A stretch of 57,197 nt of DNA from CAZAFL01 sp964484465 (GCA_964484465.1 CAZAFL010000023.1:1-57197); one strand, 5' to 3'; shown: positions 8,020 to 15,770, numbered from the stretch's first letter. Notes: generated from the letters alone by a model not told the origin. Numbers and translations: made by a program.

Positions 8020-8859
8020 GTGAGTCTTCTCAATCAAAAAATCGACGAGACCGACTTCGCTGTCGTCGACGTCGAGACGACGGGATTGTCGACCGAATAC
8101 GGCGACAGGGTGTGCGAAGTTGCGGCGGTGAAATTGCGCGGCGGAGCTGTCATGGATTCCTTTGCAAGCCTCATCGACCCATGCCGGCCTATCTCGGCGG
8201 GCGCGTACGCTGTCAACAAGATCTCTGTCGAAATGCTTCTCGAGGCGCCTGAATTCTCTGAAATTGCTTCCCGTCTCCATCAGTTTATCCGGCATTCAGT
8301 GATTGTCGCATACAACGCGCCATTCGACGTCTCGTTTCTGAATAATGAATTCCGTCTTGCGGGCTATCCTGCAATGACTAATACCGTTGTCGATGCGCTT
8401 GCCATCGCTCGACAGCTTCTCCCGGGTCTGGCAAAATACCCGCAGGAAAATGTTGCTCGCGTTCTCGGCATCCCCTTCCCGGTGAAACACCGCGCGTTCG
8501 AGGATGTCATGGTCACGGCAAAAATCTTCTCTCTATTTTCATCGATGCTCAAAGCGTACGATCTCTCCATGGTCGCGGATATGGTGCGCCCGGACGTTCA
8601 ACAGCAATTGCGGGCAAAAAGGCTGACAATTGTAGAACAATCGTTAAGCAATGGGTTCAACATCTGGATAAAATACCTTTCTCCCGCTGAAGCTGAAATT
8701 ACCGACCGGGTAGTAACGCCAAAAGAGCTTGCGTTTCACATCTCCGATAAAAAAACACCAACATATCTTCTAGCATATTGTCATTCTGCGCACGCAGAAA
8801 GAAATTTTCGCATCGACCGGATTCTCGATATCCGGCTTATTCCTCAAACTTCAGTCTGA
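8020..8859 (+). CDS. DEDDh exonuclease (Pol III epsilon-like) with a putative C-terminal WYL domain
   Basis: Residues 1-175 form a DnaQ/epsilon-type exonuclease: D17 and E19 in VVDVETTGL, N99 and D103 in YNAPFDVSFL, and H157 with D162 in HRAFEDVMVT. The remaining 100 residues are not exonuclease. From about residue 190 they read like a WYL domain: IKYLSPAEAEITDRVVTP, then PTYLLAYC and RNFRIDRI, matching the Y-L and R-x-F-R-x-D-R-I signatures. The GTG start is the first possible codon after an in-frame stop at 8014. The enzyme may have nucleic-acid-controlled or ligand-controlled activity. The WYL call is inference from motif likeness. Confidence 0.8.
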   Translation: MSLLNQKIDETDFAVVDVETTGLSTEYGDRVCEVAAVKLRGGAVMDSFASLIDPCRPISAGAYAVNKISVEMLLEAPEFSEIASRLHQFIRHSVIVAYNAPFDVSFLNNEFRLAGYPAMTNTVVDALAIARQLLPGLAKYPQENVARVLGIPFPVKHRAFEDVMVTAKIFSLFSSMLKAYDLSMVADMVRPDVQQQLRAKRLTIVEQSLSNGFNIWIKYLSPAEAEITDRVVTPKELAFHISDKKTPTYLLAYCHSAHAERNFRIDRILDIRLIPQTSV

Positions 8860-8866
8860 TTGCAAG

Positions 8867-9514
8867 ATGAACTGCTGCGATTCGTCACAAGTCCAGGGAA
8901 CGAATAAATTTTTCTCCAAACATTCTGCCAGGTATCTGAAGCAATTCCGTAAAAAGGGGCTTGCAAAGGAACAGAAATATATTGTGGAAGGAATCGAAAA
9001 AAGTCCTGTGGGCGGGAAATCCATTCTTGATATTGGATGCGGTGCGGGCGGGCTGCATATCACCATGCTGAAGCACGGTGCGGCCTCCGCCGTGGGTGTT
9101 GACATGTCGGAAGGAATGCTTGAAGGAGCGAAACATTTTGCAAGAGAATTTGGTTTTGAGAACCAGACAAAATATCTTCTCGGGGATGTCGTTGAGATGA
9201 ACGGTACCATTGGCAATGCTGACATTGTGGTACTGGATAAAGTTGTCTGCTGTTATGAGCACCTCGACAAATTGCTGGATGCATCACTCTCCAGGACTAA
9301 AGAGATTTATGCCTTATCATTTCCTGCCTCGAATCTGATGGTGAAGATATCCTTTTATGGTCTTATTTTCATCAGGAAGCTGTTCAAAGCCCAGTTCCGT
9401 CCGTACTGGCATGATTGGGAAAAGATGGTGCAGAAGATCCGCGATAATGGGTTTTCTCCTGTGCATACTGCATCTACTTTTTTCTGGTCGGTATACGTTT
9501 TCCAGCGCGGATAA
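8867..9514 (+). CDS. Class I SAM-dependent methyltransferase
   Basis: A 215-residue Rossmann-fold methyltransferase. The SAM-binding glycine loop is SILDIGCGAGGLHITML (about residues 45-61), followed by the acidic VGVDMSEGML and the fourth-strand motif IVVLDKVVCCYEHLDKLL. The DKVVCCY segment occurs in a broad methyltransferase subfamily. It starts 7 bp after the exonuclease-WYL gene, so it may share that transcript, yet no functional link is evident. The substrate is unknown; hydrophobic stretches in the C-terminal half could indicate a lipophilic acceptor. Confidence 0.8.
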   Translation: MNCCDSSQVQGTNKFFSKHSARYLKQFRKKGLAKEQKYIVEGIEKSPVGGKSILDIGCGAGGLHITMLKHGAASAVGVDMSEGMLEGAKHFAREFGFENQTKYLLGDVVEMNGTIGNADIVVLDKVVCCYEHLDKLLDASLSRTKEIYALSFPASNLMVKISFYGLIFIRKLFKAQFRPYWHDWEKMVQKIRDNGFSPVHTASTFFWSVYVFQRG

Positions 9515-9560
9515 ACTAAAGTGAGAGACTGCTCTTCTGAGAGATGAAAACCATTTTTTT

Positions 9561-9602
9561 GCTCCCAGGCGGAGCCTGGGAACAAGGTGACGACCTCGTT
9601 GT
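9561..9602. repeat. Tandem hairpin element, REP-like
   Basis: Two adjoining inverted repeats. TCCCAGGC at 9563-9570 pairs with GCCTGGGA at 9574-9581 across a GGA loop. AACAAGGT at 9581-9588 then pairs with ACCTCGTT at 9593-9600 across GACG with one mismatch. It lies between the methyltransferase and a T9SS gene and carries no ORF. It is not followed by a T run, so it is unlikely to be a simple terminator. GCTCCCAGGC...GCCTGGGAAC palindromes of this look are often dispersed repeats. Confidence 0.55.
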
Positions 9603-9606
9603 TTTC

Positions 9607-9635
9607 TTGACATTGCGGTGAGGAAGAAGTAAATT
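9607..9635 (+). promoter_or_regulatory. Candidate promoter of the small T9SS protein gene
   Basis: A consensus TTGACA at 9607-9612, a 17-bp spacer and TAAATT at 9630-9635. The gene starts at 9671, with a strong CGGAGGAT ribosome binding site just before it. Confidence 0.65.
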
Positions 9636-9670
9636 AAACCGGTAGTCTTGTAGATCGGAGGATTAACCAA

Positions 9671-10510
9671 ATGCGACATATTTTTCCTACCCTCGCTTTG
9701 CTGATCTCAGTGACATATGCAACCACGCCATGCTCTGCTCAGTATGTTCGAATAAACATTCCTCTGTCGATTACCGATACCAGCGGTGATTTGAGAGTCG
9801 TCCACTTTGGCGTTGACGATCGTGCTACGTATTGTTTGGACGTCACCTTGGGAGAATTCGAACCACCCGACGTATGGTGTATTGGCCGAATTTGTGATGT
9901 ATGTCCAATTTTTCGAAATCCAAACGGGCCTGATACCAATTGCTTCGGCCAGGGAACATTCGCGGATTTCCGAAAATATTATAATCCTGCGCAGCGGGAC
10001 ACGTTCTTGTTGAACCTGCATACATGTGACGCGCTTTATCCACTCACAATACGCTGGCCGGACACTCTTCTGCAACTGTTCGACAGCGCGAGAATAATTG
10101 ATCTATTTGGAGGGACGCATTGTAACGCTGATATGCTCTCGAACGATTCGTTGATCGTCGTTTCTTCTTCAGTAGAGAGTTTGTTGATTTTTACCACTGG
10201 CCCGAAGACGACGTCAGGCATTTCGGAGTGGTACGATAGAAGACCCACCCGGTTTTCCCTTGCACAAAACTATCCCAACCCTTTTAATCCTCAAACCACA
10301 ATCCGGTTTGAAACACCCGTCGTAAGTGTTGTTAAACTGGAACTTTACAACCTCCTCGGTGAGAAAGTTCAAACGATACTGAATGAAGAAAGACCACCGG
10401 GAGCATATACAACAAATTTTCCCGGAGAAAACCTGGCCAGCGGGGTGTATTTCTACAAACTCACAGCCGGAAAGTTCTCTGCAGTAAAGAAAATGTTGTT
10501 GATGAAATAG
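9671..10510 (+). CDS. Secreted protein with T9SS type A sorting domain, cysteine-rich
   Basis: A 279-residue exported protein. Residues 1-23 form a signal peptide ending at CSAQ. The unique region, about residues 24-190, holds seven cysteines (including WCIGRICDVCPIF) and no family I recognise. The last 85 residues are a type IX secretion sorting domain: FSLAQNYPNPFNPQTTIRF, then LYNLLGEKV and ASGVYFYKLTAGKFSAVKKM. It should pass the inner membrane by Sec and the outer membrane by the type IX system. The cysteines suggest disulphides or metal binding outside the cell. Function unknown. Confidence 0.85.
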   Translation: MRHIFPTLALLISVTYATTPCSAQYVRINIPLSITDTSGDLRVVHFGVDDRATYCLDVTLGEFEPPDVWCIGRICDVCPIFRNPNGPDTNCFGQGTFADFRKYYNPAQRDTFLLNLHTCDALYPLTIRWPDTLLQLFDSARIIDLFGGTHCNADMLSNDSLIVVSSSVESLLIFTTGPKTTSGISEWYDRRPTRFSLAQNYPNPFNPQTTIRFETPVVSVVKLELYNLLGEKVQTILNEERPPGAYTTNFPGENLASGVYFYKLTAGKFSAVKKMLLMK

Positions 10511-10523
10511 GAATCGTTCTCAT

Positions 10524-10552
10524 AAAAAAGCCCGGATAAACTGTCCGGGCTT
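10524..10552 (-). terminator. Terminator for the minus-strand peptidase gene
   Basis: The 9-bp stem AAGCCCGGA (10528-10536) and TCCGGGCTT (10544-10552) has a 7-nt loop. On the minus strand it is followed by six T residues. It lies between two convergent genes. The plus-strand tail is not T-rich, so it should mainly stop the minus-strand transcript. Confidence 0.8.
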
Positions 10553-10576
10553 GCTCACGCTTAAATGCAACCTTAC

Positions 10577-12454
10577 TTACTTCAGGAGTACCATCTTCCT
10601 CATTTCTGCCTTCTCACCCGTCACCAATCGATAAAAATACATTCCTGAAGCCAGCTTCGAACCGTCAAAGCTGACACGGTACGAGCCGGGCTGCTGGACT
10701 TCATCGACTAATGACTGAACTTCCTGTCCAAGGACATTGAAGATTTTCAACGATACGTTACCCGGCTTCGGGATCGTATAATCTATGACTGTAGAAGGAT
10801 TAAACGGATTCGGATAATTTTGATCAAGGTGAAATTCTTTTGGTGTTGCTTCCGGATTGACTGCAATAACCTTCGGCAGTGAGCCGGAAAGTATCGGCAG
10901 CTCGATGTAGCTCGGATGCGAAGCATCCATGCTGATCCACGTCTGGCTTCGCTCAAAAACCGGCACAACAAAGGGATAAAACCCGAGCAGTTTACGGTTC
11001 GTGATATCAAGGTTTGTGAGCTCTATGCGGATTGAATTGCCCTTCTTGAATTCGTGCGCATGCGCATTGCCATCCGCGTCAATCACATGGAGCACGCCGG
11101 GTTGATTTTTCCTTCCTTCATAATTAATCCTGTTGACAAAATACTTATGCCCTGCGGGATCAACTTCATACACCTGCGCATTGATGGGAAATTTGTCGCC
11201 ATCCGAATTCACATACAAATGCATTTTAGGAATTCCCACCCAATCAACATCGTTCTTAAGAGGAACAGTCTGGAAGACAAGCGACTGCTGGTGAAAGGAA
11301 GAATCAAACCAATCTCCCTGGAAATCATCCCAGTACGCCCAATAGAATGTGTATGTCGGGTCGCGATAATCGTTAAGCAGCATCCTGTTTGCACTCGGAG
11401 CTGTGGGTGTTGAATACGAGAGTGCACCGTCAGCAGAAAGGTAGAATCTCACCGGTGTAATTCCCGCCGGCGGCCAGGAGTCGAGCGTTCGTTCCGCCCA
11501 AGTGAAGTATCCATTCGTGTCCATCGGCAGACTGCTGAACGCATAGGTGATATCCGGCTTTTTCAAAAAGTTTGTGCGGGCACCATTGAGGAATTCATTG
11601 AACCACGACGTGATCCACCCGAATTGATAATTCCATTCAGCCCACACGTCATCGGAATAGTGTCCTCCAGTTCCGATGTACAGTTTTTCTGCGTCTTTCT
11701 TGGCACGATACACTGAGTAAGCGCTGATTCCTTCATTCGCCCGGAAGTAATGGTCCTGCCATTTCCCAAACAGCATCAGCGGCGTTCTCGCCAGCGTGAA
11801 GGCTTTTCTGTTAATGTCTCGCTGGGGTACAAATTTGTTGGTCACCGCGTCATAATTATCATCAAGCAGATAATTATACAACGTGTCATGAATCGGTCCA
11901 AAACGAACAGTGTTTGCAGAAATCAAATACATCATCGTTGTCCTGTAACACCCGTTCGCCAGCAAATCGGAAGCCCAGCTCGGACCGATGACATCGGCGG
12001 TAATCGCTTTAACCGGCAACCGGTCTGCCGCTGCCCACAAGCCGTGAAGACCTCCCTGCGAGCCGCCTGTGATTCCAATGGAATGCGCGTCAACCATCGG
12101 CAGGTTGCCGACATAATTCACAATTGTGGCAAGGTCGTTACGTTCCGGATAGGACATAATCGAAGAAACACCTCCGGAATTACCGTGACCTCGCACTGTG
12201 TACGCAAACGTAACATAGCCCATCCTGGCATAGGCGAGGGCGGAAGGCTCCGTTTCAGCTTTGCTGAAGGCAAAACCGTGAATAAATATGATCGCCGGAA
12301 ATCCCCCCTTCGGCTGTGGACCTGAAGGGACAAAATAGGACGCATCGAGGAGAATGCCATCCGAAGCGGGGACATTCACTACATATTTCGTCTGGCTCAA
12401 ACCGAGTTCAAAACACAAACCGACAAGGATGAACACTTGTATTGCTAATTTCAT
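10577..12454 (-). CDS. Secreted alpha/beta hydrolase of the X-Pro peptidase (S15/CocE) type with T9SS sorting domain
   Basis: A 625-residue exported hydrolase. The signal peptide is residues 1-20. The alpha/beta-hydrolase core has the nucleophile elbow GGSQGG with Ser132, a likely acid Asp233 (FGKWQDHYF) and a likely His264 (GTGGHYSDD). A jelly-roll-like region follows (about 300-520), as in the S15/CocE family. The last 80 residues are a T9SS domain (FHLDQNYPNPFNPSTVIDY ending MRKMVLLK). It should cleave peptides or esters outside the cell; peptidase against esterase activity cannot be decided by eye. It has its own promoter and terminator. Confidence 0.87.
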   Translation of the reverse strand: MKLAIQVFILVGLCFELGLSQTKYVVNVPASDGILLDASYFVPSGPQPKGGFPAIIFIHGFAFSKAETEPSALAYARMGYVTFAYTVRGHGNSGGVSSIMSYPERNDLATIVNYVGNLPMVDAHSIGITGGSQGGLHGLWAAADRLPVKAITADVIGPSWASDLLANGCYRTTMMYLISANTVRFGPIHDTLYNYLLDDNYDAVTNKFVPQRDINRKAFTLARTPLMLFGKWQDHYFRANEGISAYSVYRAKKDAEKLYIGTGGHYSDDVWAEWNYQFGWITSWFNEFLNGARTNFLKKPDITYAFSSLPMDTNGYFTWAERTLDSWPPAGITPVRFYLSADGALSYSTPTAPSANRMLLNDYRDPTYTFYWAYWDDFQGDWFDSSFHQQSLVFQTVPLKNDVDWVGIPKMHLYVNSDGDKFPINAQVYEVDPAGHKYFVNRINYEGRKNQPGVLHVIDADGNAHAHEFKKGNSIRIELTNLDITNRKLLGFYPFVVPVFERSQTWISMDASHPSYIELPILSGSLPKVIAVNPEATPKEFHLDQNYPNPFNPSTVIDYTIPKPGNVSLKIFNVLGQEVQSLVDEVQQPGSYRVSFDGSKLASGMYFYRLVTGEKAEMRKMVLLK

Positions 12455-12491
12455 AATAATCCTCTGAGGATTTTTTTAATGAAGATGATTG

Positions 12492-12520
12492 AATGTAATA
12501 ATTACAAGGAATAAAGACAA
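12492..12520 (-). promoter_or_regulatory. Candidate promoter of the S15-like peptidase gene
   Basis: On the minus strand, TTGTCT (12520-12515), a 17-bp spacer and TACATT (12497-12492). The start codon is at 12454, preceded by the ribosome binding site GAGGATT, which is part of a small palindrome. Confidence 0.55.
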
Positions 12521-12732
12521 CGCCGGATTCATACGTTAGACATTTGAACAACGAAGGGACAATACTTGTTTCGCTCAACTGCAGTGAATTAAACGAAACG
12601 GTTTTTTTGAAAAACAAGAGGTGTCTTGTTTCTTCTAAATGATACAGGATCCGCCGACATGTCGAAGTGACACAAGCCACATTTTACTCATTTTTCTTGA
12701 AAAAACCCTTTGAAGCATCAAAAAACAGACGT

Positions 12733-12761
12733 TTCGTATTATTAGACCTAATGACTATATT
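12733..12761 (+). promoter_or_regulatory. Weak candidate promoter of arsN-arsC
   Basis: TATATT at 12756-12761 is 17 bp downstream of TTCGTA (12733-12738). The -10 box is good and the -35 box poor, which would fit a promoter needing an activator or simply a weak one. No ArsR-type operator is recognisable. Confidence 0.3.
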
Positions 12762-12785
12762 CAGATAAGGAACAATAACCAACAA

Positions 12786-13223
12786 ATGACAACTCTTACC
12801 ATTCGAAAAGCAAATCGGGCAGACCTGAATGATATTACTCGTTTGCTCTCTTCTGCAAAACTCCCCAAAGAGGGAATTGCCAGACATCTTCAAAATTTCC
12901 TCGTGGCGGAAGTGGACGGGAAGATCGTAGGGACTATCGGACTCGAAAAATACAATGCTGTTGGCTTGCTGAGGTCGGCATCGGTCCTCCCTTCGTTTCA
13001 GAACAACGGAATCGGTACAAAATTATTCAACATGATGATGGATTATGCCAAGGAGGAGGGAATCAATGATGTTATCCTTCTGACCACTACCGCAGAGCGA
13101 TATTTTGAAAAGAAAGGGTTCATGAGGATCGATAGGAAGAGTGTCAGTGGCGAGGTTCTCCGGTCGGAAGAATTCAACGGAGGTTGCCCCTCGACTGCAA
13201 TCTGTATGAGAAAAATTATATGA
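12786..13223 (+). CDS. arsN: GNAT acetyltransferase, ArsN-like (arsenical N-acetyltransferase)
   Basis: A 145-residue GNAT-fold acetyltransferase. The acetyl-CoA loop is SVLPSFQNNGIGTKLF, preceded by LVAEVDGKIVGTIGLE. LLTTTAERYFEKKGF and SEEFNGGCPSTAICMRK near the C-terminus are typical of ArsN proteins, which acetylate the arsenic antibiotic arsinothricin or similar glutamate analogues. Its TGA overlaps the ATG of arsC by one base, so the two are translationally coupled, which supports an arsenic role. An alternative is a generic GNAT enzyme, but the C-terminal signature and the partner argue against it. Confidence 0.85.
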   Translation: MTTLTIRKANRADLNDITRLLSSAKLPKEGIARHLQNFLVAEVDGKIVGTIGLEKYNAVGLLRSASVLPSFQNNGIGTKLFNMMMDYAKEEGINDVILLTTTAERYFEKKGFMRIDRKSVSGEVLRSEEFNGGCPSTAICMRKII

Positions 13224-13672
13224 AACCACGAGTGCTGATTATCTGTACAGGCAATTCATGCCGCAGCCAGATGGCGGAAGGTTCGGTCCGGCATCTTAGT
13301 AAAGGCAACGTCGAAGTTTATAGTGCAGGAACGCATCCCTCGCACGTTCATCCGATGGCAATCCGTGTAATGAAAGAACTCGGCATCGACATTTCCCATC
13401 ATACATCCAAATCAGTTAACGAGTTTCTGGGACAGGATTTCGATGTTGTTGTTACCGTGTGCGATTATGCGCGAGCCATATGCCCGGTTTTCCCGGGAGC
13501 AAAAAATCTGTTTCACATCCCGTTTGAAGACCCTATCTCATTCTACGGAGCTGATGAAGATCAACTAGAACGATTCAGGGTTGTTCGTGATAAAATATAT
13601 AGAACGATGGATGAGTTTCTGAAGAAAGAATTTCCGGCTACTTCAAACACCTCTGCGAAATTTCTCGCGTAG
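13220..13672 (+). CDS. arsC: Arsenate reductase, thioredoxin-dependent LMW-phosphatase type
   Basis: It reduces arsenate to arsenite through a cysteine relay. About 150 residues long, with the P-loop CTGNSCRS (nucleophile Cys9), the later cysteines C81 and C88 in VVTVCDYARAICP, and FEDP close behind, all diagnostic of the thioredoxin-coupled ArsC family. The ATG at 13220 overlaps the arsN stop; an upstream in-frame start at 13184 lies inside arsN and is rejected. The 3' end overlaps the convergent four-helix-bundle gene by 30 bp. No arsenite pump (arsB or acr3) or arsR is in the window. Confidence 0.93.
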   Translation: MKPRVLIICTGNSCRSQMAEGSVRHLSKGNVEVYSAGTHPSHVHPMAIRVMKELGIDISHHTSKSVNEFLGQDFDVVVTVCDYARAICPVFPGAKNLFHIPFEDPISFYGADEDQLERFRVVRDKIYRTMDEFLKKEFPATSNTSAKFLA

Positions 13673-14290
13673 TTCAATAATATGCACGGCGATGGCATTC
13701 CGGACCTCCGTCGCTTCGTCGAGCAACTCCCGGTAGAGCGAGCTTCCGATAATATTCTTTTCGCTTATCTCACGAAGCGCAGCTATTGCAAGGTTGGCCG
13801 AGACAAGTCCTCGTTTACAAAACGCAATGTTCCCTCCCAATTCTTCAATATCCTGTCCGATACCAGTTCCACCGGCAATCTTTGCGGATGCGATCATTGC
13901 ACCAGACACAAAATCGACGACGGATGAATCTTTGCCGACCTCATCGGGTAATTGTTCAGCGATATGAAACGCCTTGATGGCGAACTCATGCGAGCGGCGG
14001 TACACCGGAAGATGTTTGTAATAATGGAGCTCAAGAGATTCGTCATTCTCAACCCCAGCAGCTGCTTTCCATTCTTCGCCTTCCTGTACTTCATCGCTAT
14101 CGGGGTCGTGCTCACCCGCTTGACCATCATCCAGCATCCATTTCCACCCCATTTCCCTGAAAATAATATCATCCCGGTTCGGGTTATCACGAAATCGATA
14201 AAAGAGCTCCATGTACCGGTCCAATCGCCTGTCCTGTTTCTTCATGAACTCCTCCCATCGAAACTCATCCCATATTTCATGGTCACGCAT
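13643..14290 (-). CDS. Four-helix-bundle protein with acidic N-terminal extension
   Basis: A 215-residue cytoplasmic protein. The C-terminal 120 residues have the look of the four-helix-bundle family related to 23S rRNA intervening-sequence proteins: HLPVYRRSHEFAIKAF, then helices around VDFVSGAMIASAKIAGG, GNIAFCKRGLVSANLAIAALREI and SLYRELLDEATEVRNAI. The first 95 residues are acidic and rich in Trp, Arg and Asp and match nothing I know. Here the gene is not in an rRNA operon. The ATG at 14290 with the GAAGAG site is preferred over a TTG seven codons upstream. Function unknown. Confidence 0.65.
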   Translation of the reverse strand: MRDHEIWDEFRWEEFMKKQDRRLDRYMELFYRFRDNPNRDDIIFREMGWKWMLDDGQAGEHDPDSDEVQEGEEWKAAAGVENDESLELHYYKHLPVYRRSHEFAIKAFHIAEQLPDEVGKDSSVVDFVSGAMIASAKIAGGTGIGQDIEELGGNIAFCKRGLVSANLAIAALREISEKNIIGSSLYRELLDEATEVRNAIAVHIIELREKFRRGV

Positions 14291-14338
14291 GACTATCTTC
14301 TCTTCAATCAAACCGTTATGGTACTTTCAGCCGGATAT

Positions 14339-14896
14339 TCATTTCCGGGAAATTTTATAATATATAGTGGCCGCAGAGAGAACCTTTAATGCATCCCACC
14401 AAGTAAAAATCAAAAATCCATTTGTAATCGAATAGGACCACTGGTGAATATAAAGCATATTGAGATAGATTGTTCCGAGGCTAAAAATGATAAACAATCC
14501 CACTGTCATTGAAACCAGACTCCAGACAAAACTCTTCTGTTGACCGATCAGATAACCGATGACGAACGCTGCAACAGGAAAGCCAAGGAGATAACCTCCG
14601 GTCGGACCGACAAGTTTGAGAATACCGCTTGCCCCTCCTGCAAACACCGGCATACCAAACGCGCCTGCTGCAAGATACAAGAGCTGACTCATTCCCCCCT
14701 TTTCCTTTCCGAGAATTGCTCCTGATAGCAACACAACAAAACTCTGCAGCGTGTAAGGTACGGGCTGATGCGGAATTTCGATTTGTGCCCCAATTGCAGT
14801 GAGCCCTGCGAAAAGGAGAACTTTCAATGCCTGAGCGACTACAGTGCTGCTTTGAATTGCGTATGAACTGATGCCCGGTGTTTCAACTCGATCCAT
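14339..14896 (-). CDS. bioY: Biotin transporter BioY (ECF S component)
   Basis: Membrane substrate-binding subunit for biotin uptake, about 185 residues, five or six hydrophobic segments. The family stretches IPHQPVPYTLQSFVVLLSGA and GPTGGYLLGFPVAAFVIGYL are seen. The ATG at 14896 is chosen for its TAGGAG ribosome binding site; a start at 14929 would overlap the preceding gene. No biotin synthesis genes or EcfAT energising module are nearby, so it would use a shared module or act alone. It is co-transcribed after the alpha/beta hydrolase gene, 8 bp upstream. Confidence 0.93.
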   Translation of the reverse strand: MDRVETPGISSYAIQSSTVVAQALKVLLFAGLTAIGAQIEIPHQPVPYTLQSFVVLLSGAILGKEKGGMSQLLYLAAGAFGMPVFAGGASGILKLVGPTGGYLLGFPVAAFVIGYLIGQQKSFVWSLVSMTVGLFIIFSLGTIYLNMLYIHQWSYSITNGFLIFTWWDALKVLSAATIYYKISRK

Positions 14897-14904
14897 AAAT
14901 GCTC

Positions 14905-15762
14905 CTATGTTAAATGATTTTTTAGCCAACCTGAGGTTACATGAAGAACGTGATTAAGAGTTACATAATGATCATCCTGCGGGGAAGCGGCATTGTATAA
15001 ATGACCAACATGGTCAAACATCAATAGTTCTGTTGAAGATTTATTGGAAGCGGAATATAACTTTTTTGCTTCAATGGAAGGAACAGTAATATCCGCCTTT
15101 CCATGGACAATCAACCAGGGGATTGCTACCCGGGATGCTGCTTGTAAAATATCAAGCTCAGCGTGGTGAGCGTTCAAATCGTCGAGGAGATTTTTTCCAA
15201 GTCTCAACGGACTTACCGACTGGTCTTTTGCAAGCGGGAGAAAACCATTTAGTTCCCATTGTTTTTTCTGGTGATCTGTCCATCTGTCAAAAGTAGCAAC
15301 CGCCGATAACGTCACAAGTCCACGAATGTTCCGGTCCGAGGCCGCGTAGACGATAGCATCTCCTCCGCCGCGGGAATGTCCGAGTAATGCAATCTTATCA
15401 ACATCACCTATCCCTCCTGCGAGCTTCTCCTCTTTTACAGCATGTACGATGGTTTGCAAATCTTCTAATTCCTTTGAAAAAGTATTGCTGGAAAACTTCT
15501 CGTAGTCCCATATTTTTTTGTAATTGCCCGAAATTCCATTATGCGAGAAATTAAAGATAATCGTCATGAATCCTGCTTCTGCCAGAACAACTCCGATGTG
15601 AGGGAAAAAGCCCCAATCCTTGAACGCCATGAAACTATGACATATAATGATAACAGGTTTTCTTTTATCATCATCAAGAAAGCGAATGTCTCCGTAAATG
15701 AGGTCGTCTGAACTACTCTTGAGCGTAAACGGGACGACTGTTAGAGGTACTCGAGGGCTCAT
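14905..15762 (-). CDS. Cytoplasmic alpha/beta hydrolase
   Basis: A 285-residue alpha/beta hydrolase with no signal peptide. The nucleophile elbow is LLGHSRGGGDA with Ser130, the probable acid Asp224 is in HGKADITVP, and His254 is in FDHVGHLY, so the triad is complete. A lid-like insert lies at about residues 155-205. It resembles dienelactone hydrolase-like and acyl-ester hydrolases; the substrate is unknown. Its promoter lies right at the start codon, so the transcript is probably leaderless. bioY follows 8 bp downstream. A link to biotin (for example hydrolysis of a biotin ester) is only a guess from this linkage. Confidence 0.82.
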   Translation of the reverse strand: MSPRVPLTVVPFTLKSSSDDLIYGDIRFLDDDKRKPVIIICHSFMAFKDWGFFPHIGVVLAEAGFMTIIFNFSHNGISGNYKKIWDYEKFSSNTFSKELEDLQTIVHAVKEEKLAGGIGDVDKIALLGHSRGGGDAIVYAASDRNIRGLVTLSAVATFDRWTDHQKKQWELNGFLPLAKDQSVSPLRLGKNLLDDLNAHHAELDILQAASRVAIPWLIVHGKADITVPSIEAKKLYSASNKSSTELLMFDHVGHLYNAASPQDDHYVTLNHVLHVTSGWLKNHLT

Positions 15763-15770
15763 TCTGAAGC

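Larger units (their letters stand above)
12455..12785. other. 331-bp divergent intergenic region
   Basis: It separates the divergent peptidase gene and arsN. It contains the minus-strand promoter (12492-12520), a weaker plus-strand one (12733-12761) and a short hairpin (AAACAAG 12612-12618, CTTGTTT 12625-12631). At 12458-12472 there is a 15-bp palindrome, AATCCTCTGAGGATT, over the peptidase ribosome binding site. I see no coding sequence or RNA gene in it. Confidence 0.6.

Noticed and set aside
8867..9514. The methyltransferase's DKVVCCY stretch recalls BchM, a chlorophyll pathway enzyme.
   Set aside because: The motif is found in a broad methyltransferase subfamily, and no other pigment-synthesis gene is in the window.
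14896..14929. A longer BioY starting at 14929.
   Set aside because: It would overlap the end of the preceding hydrolase gene, and the TAGGAG ribosome site fits the ATG at 14896.
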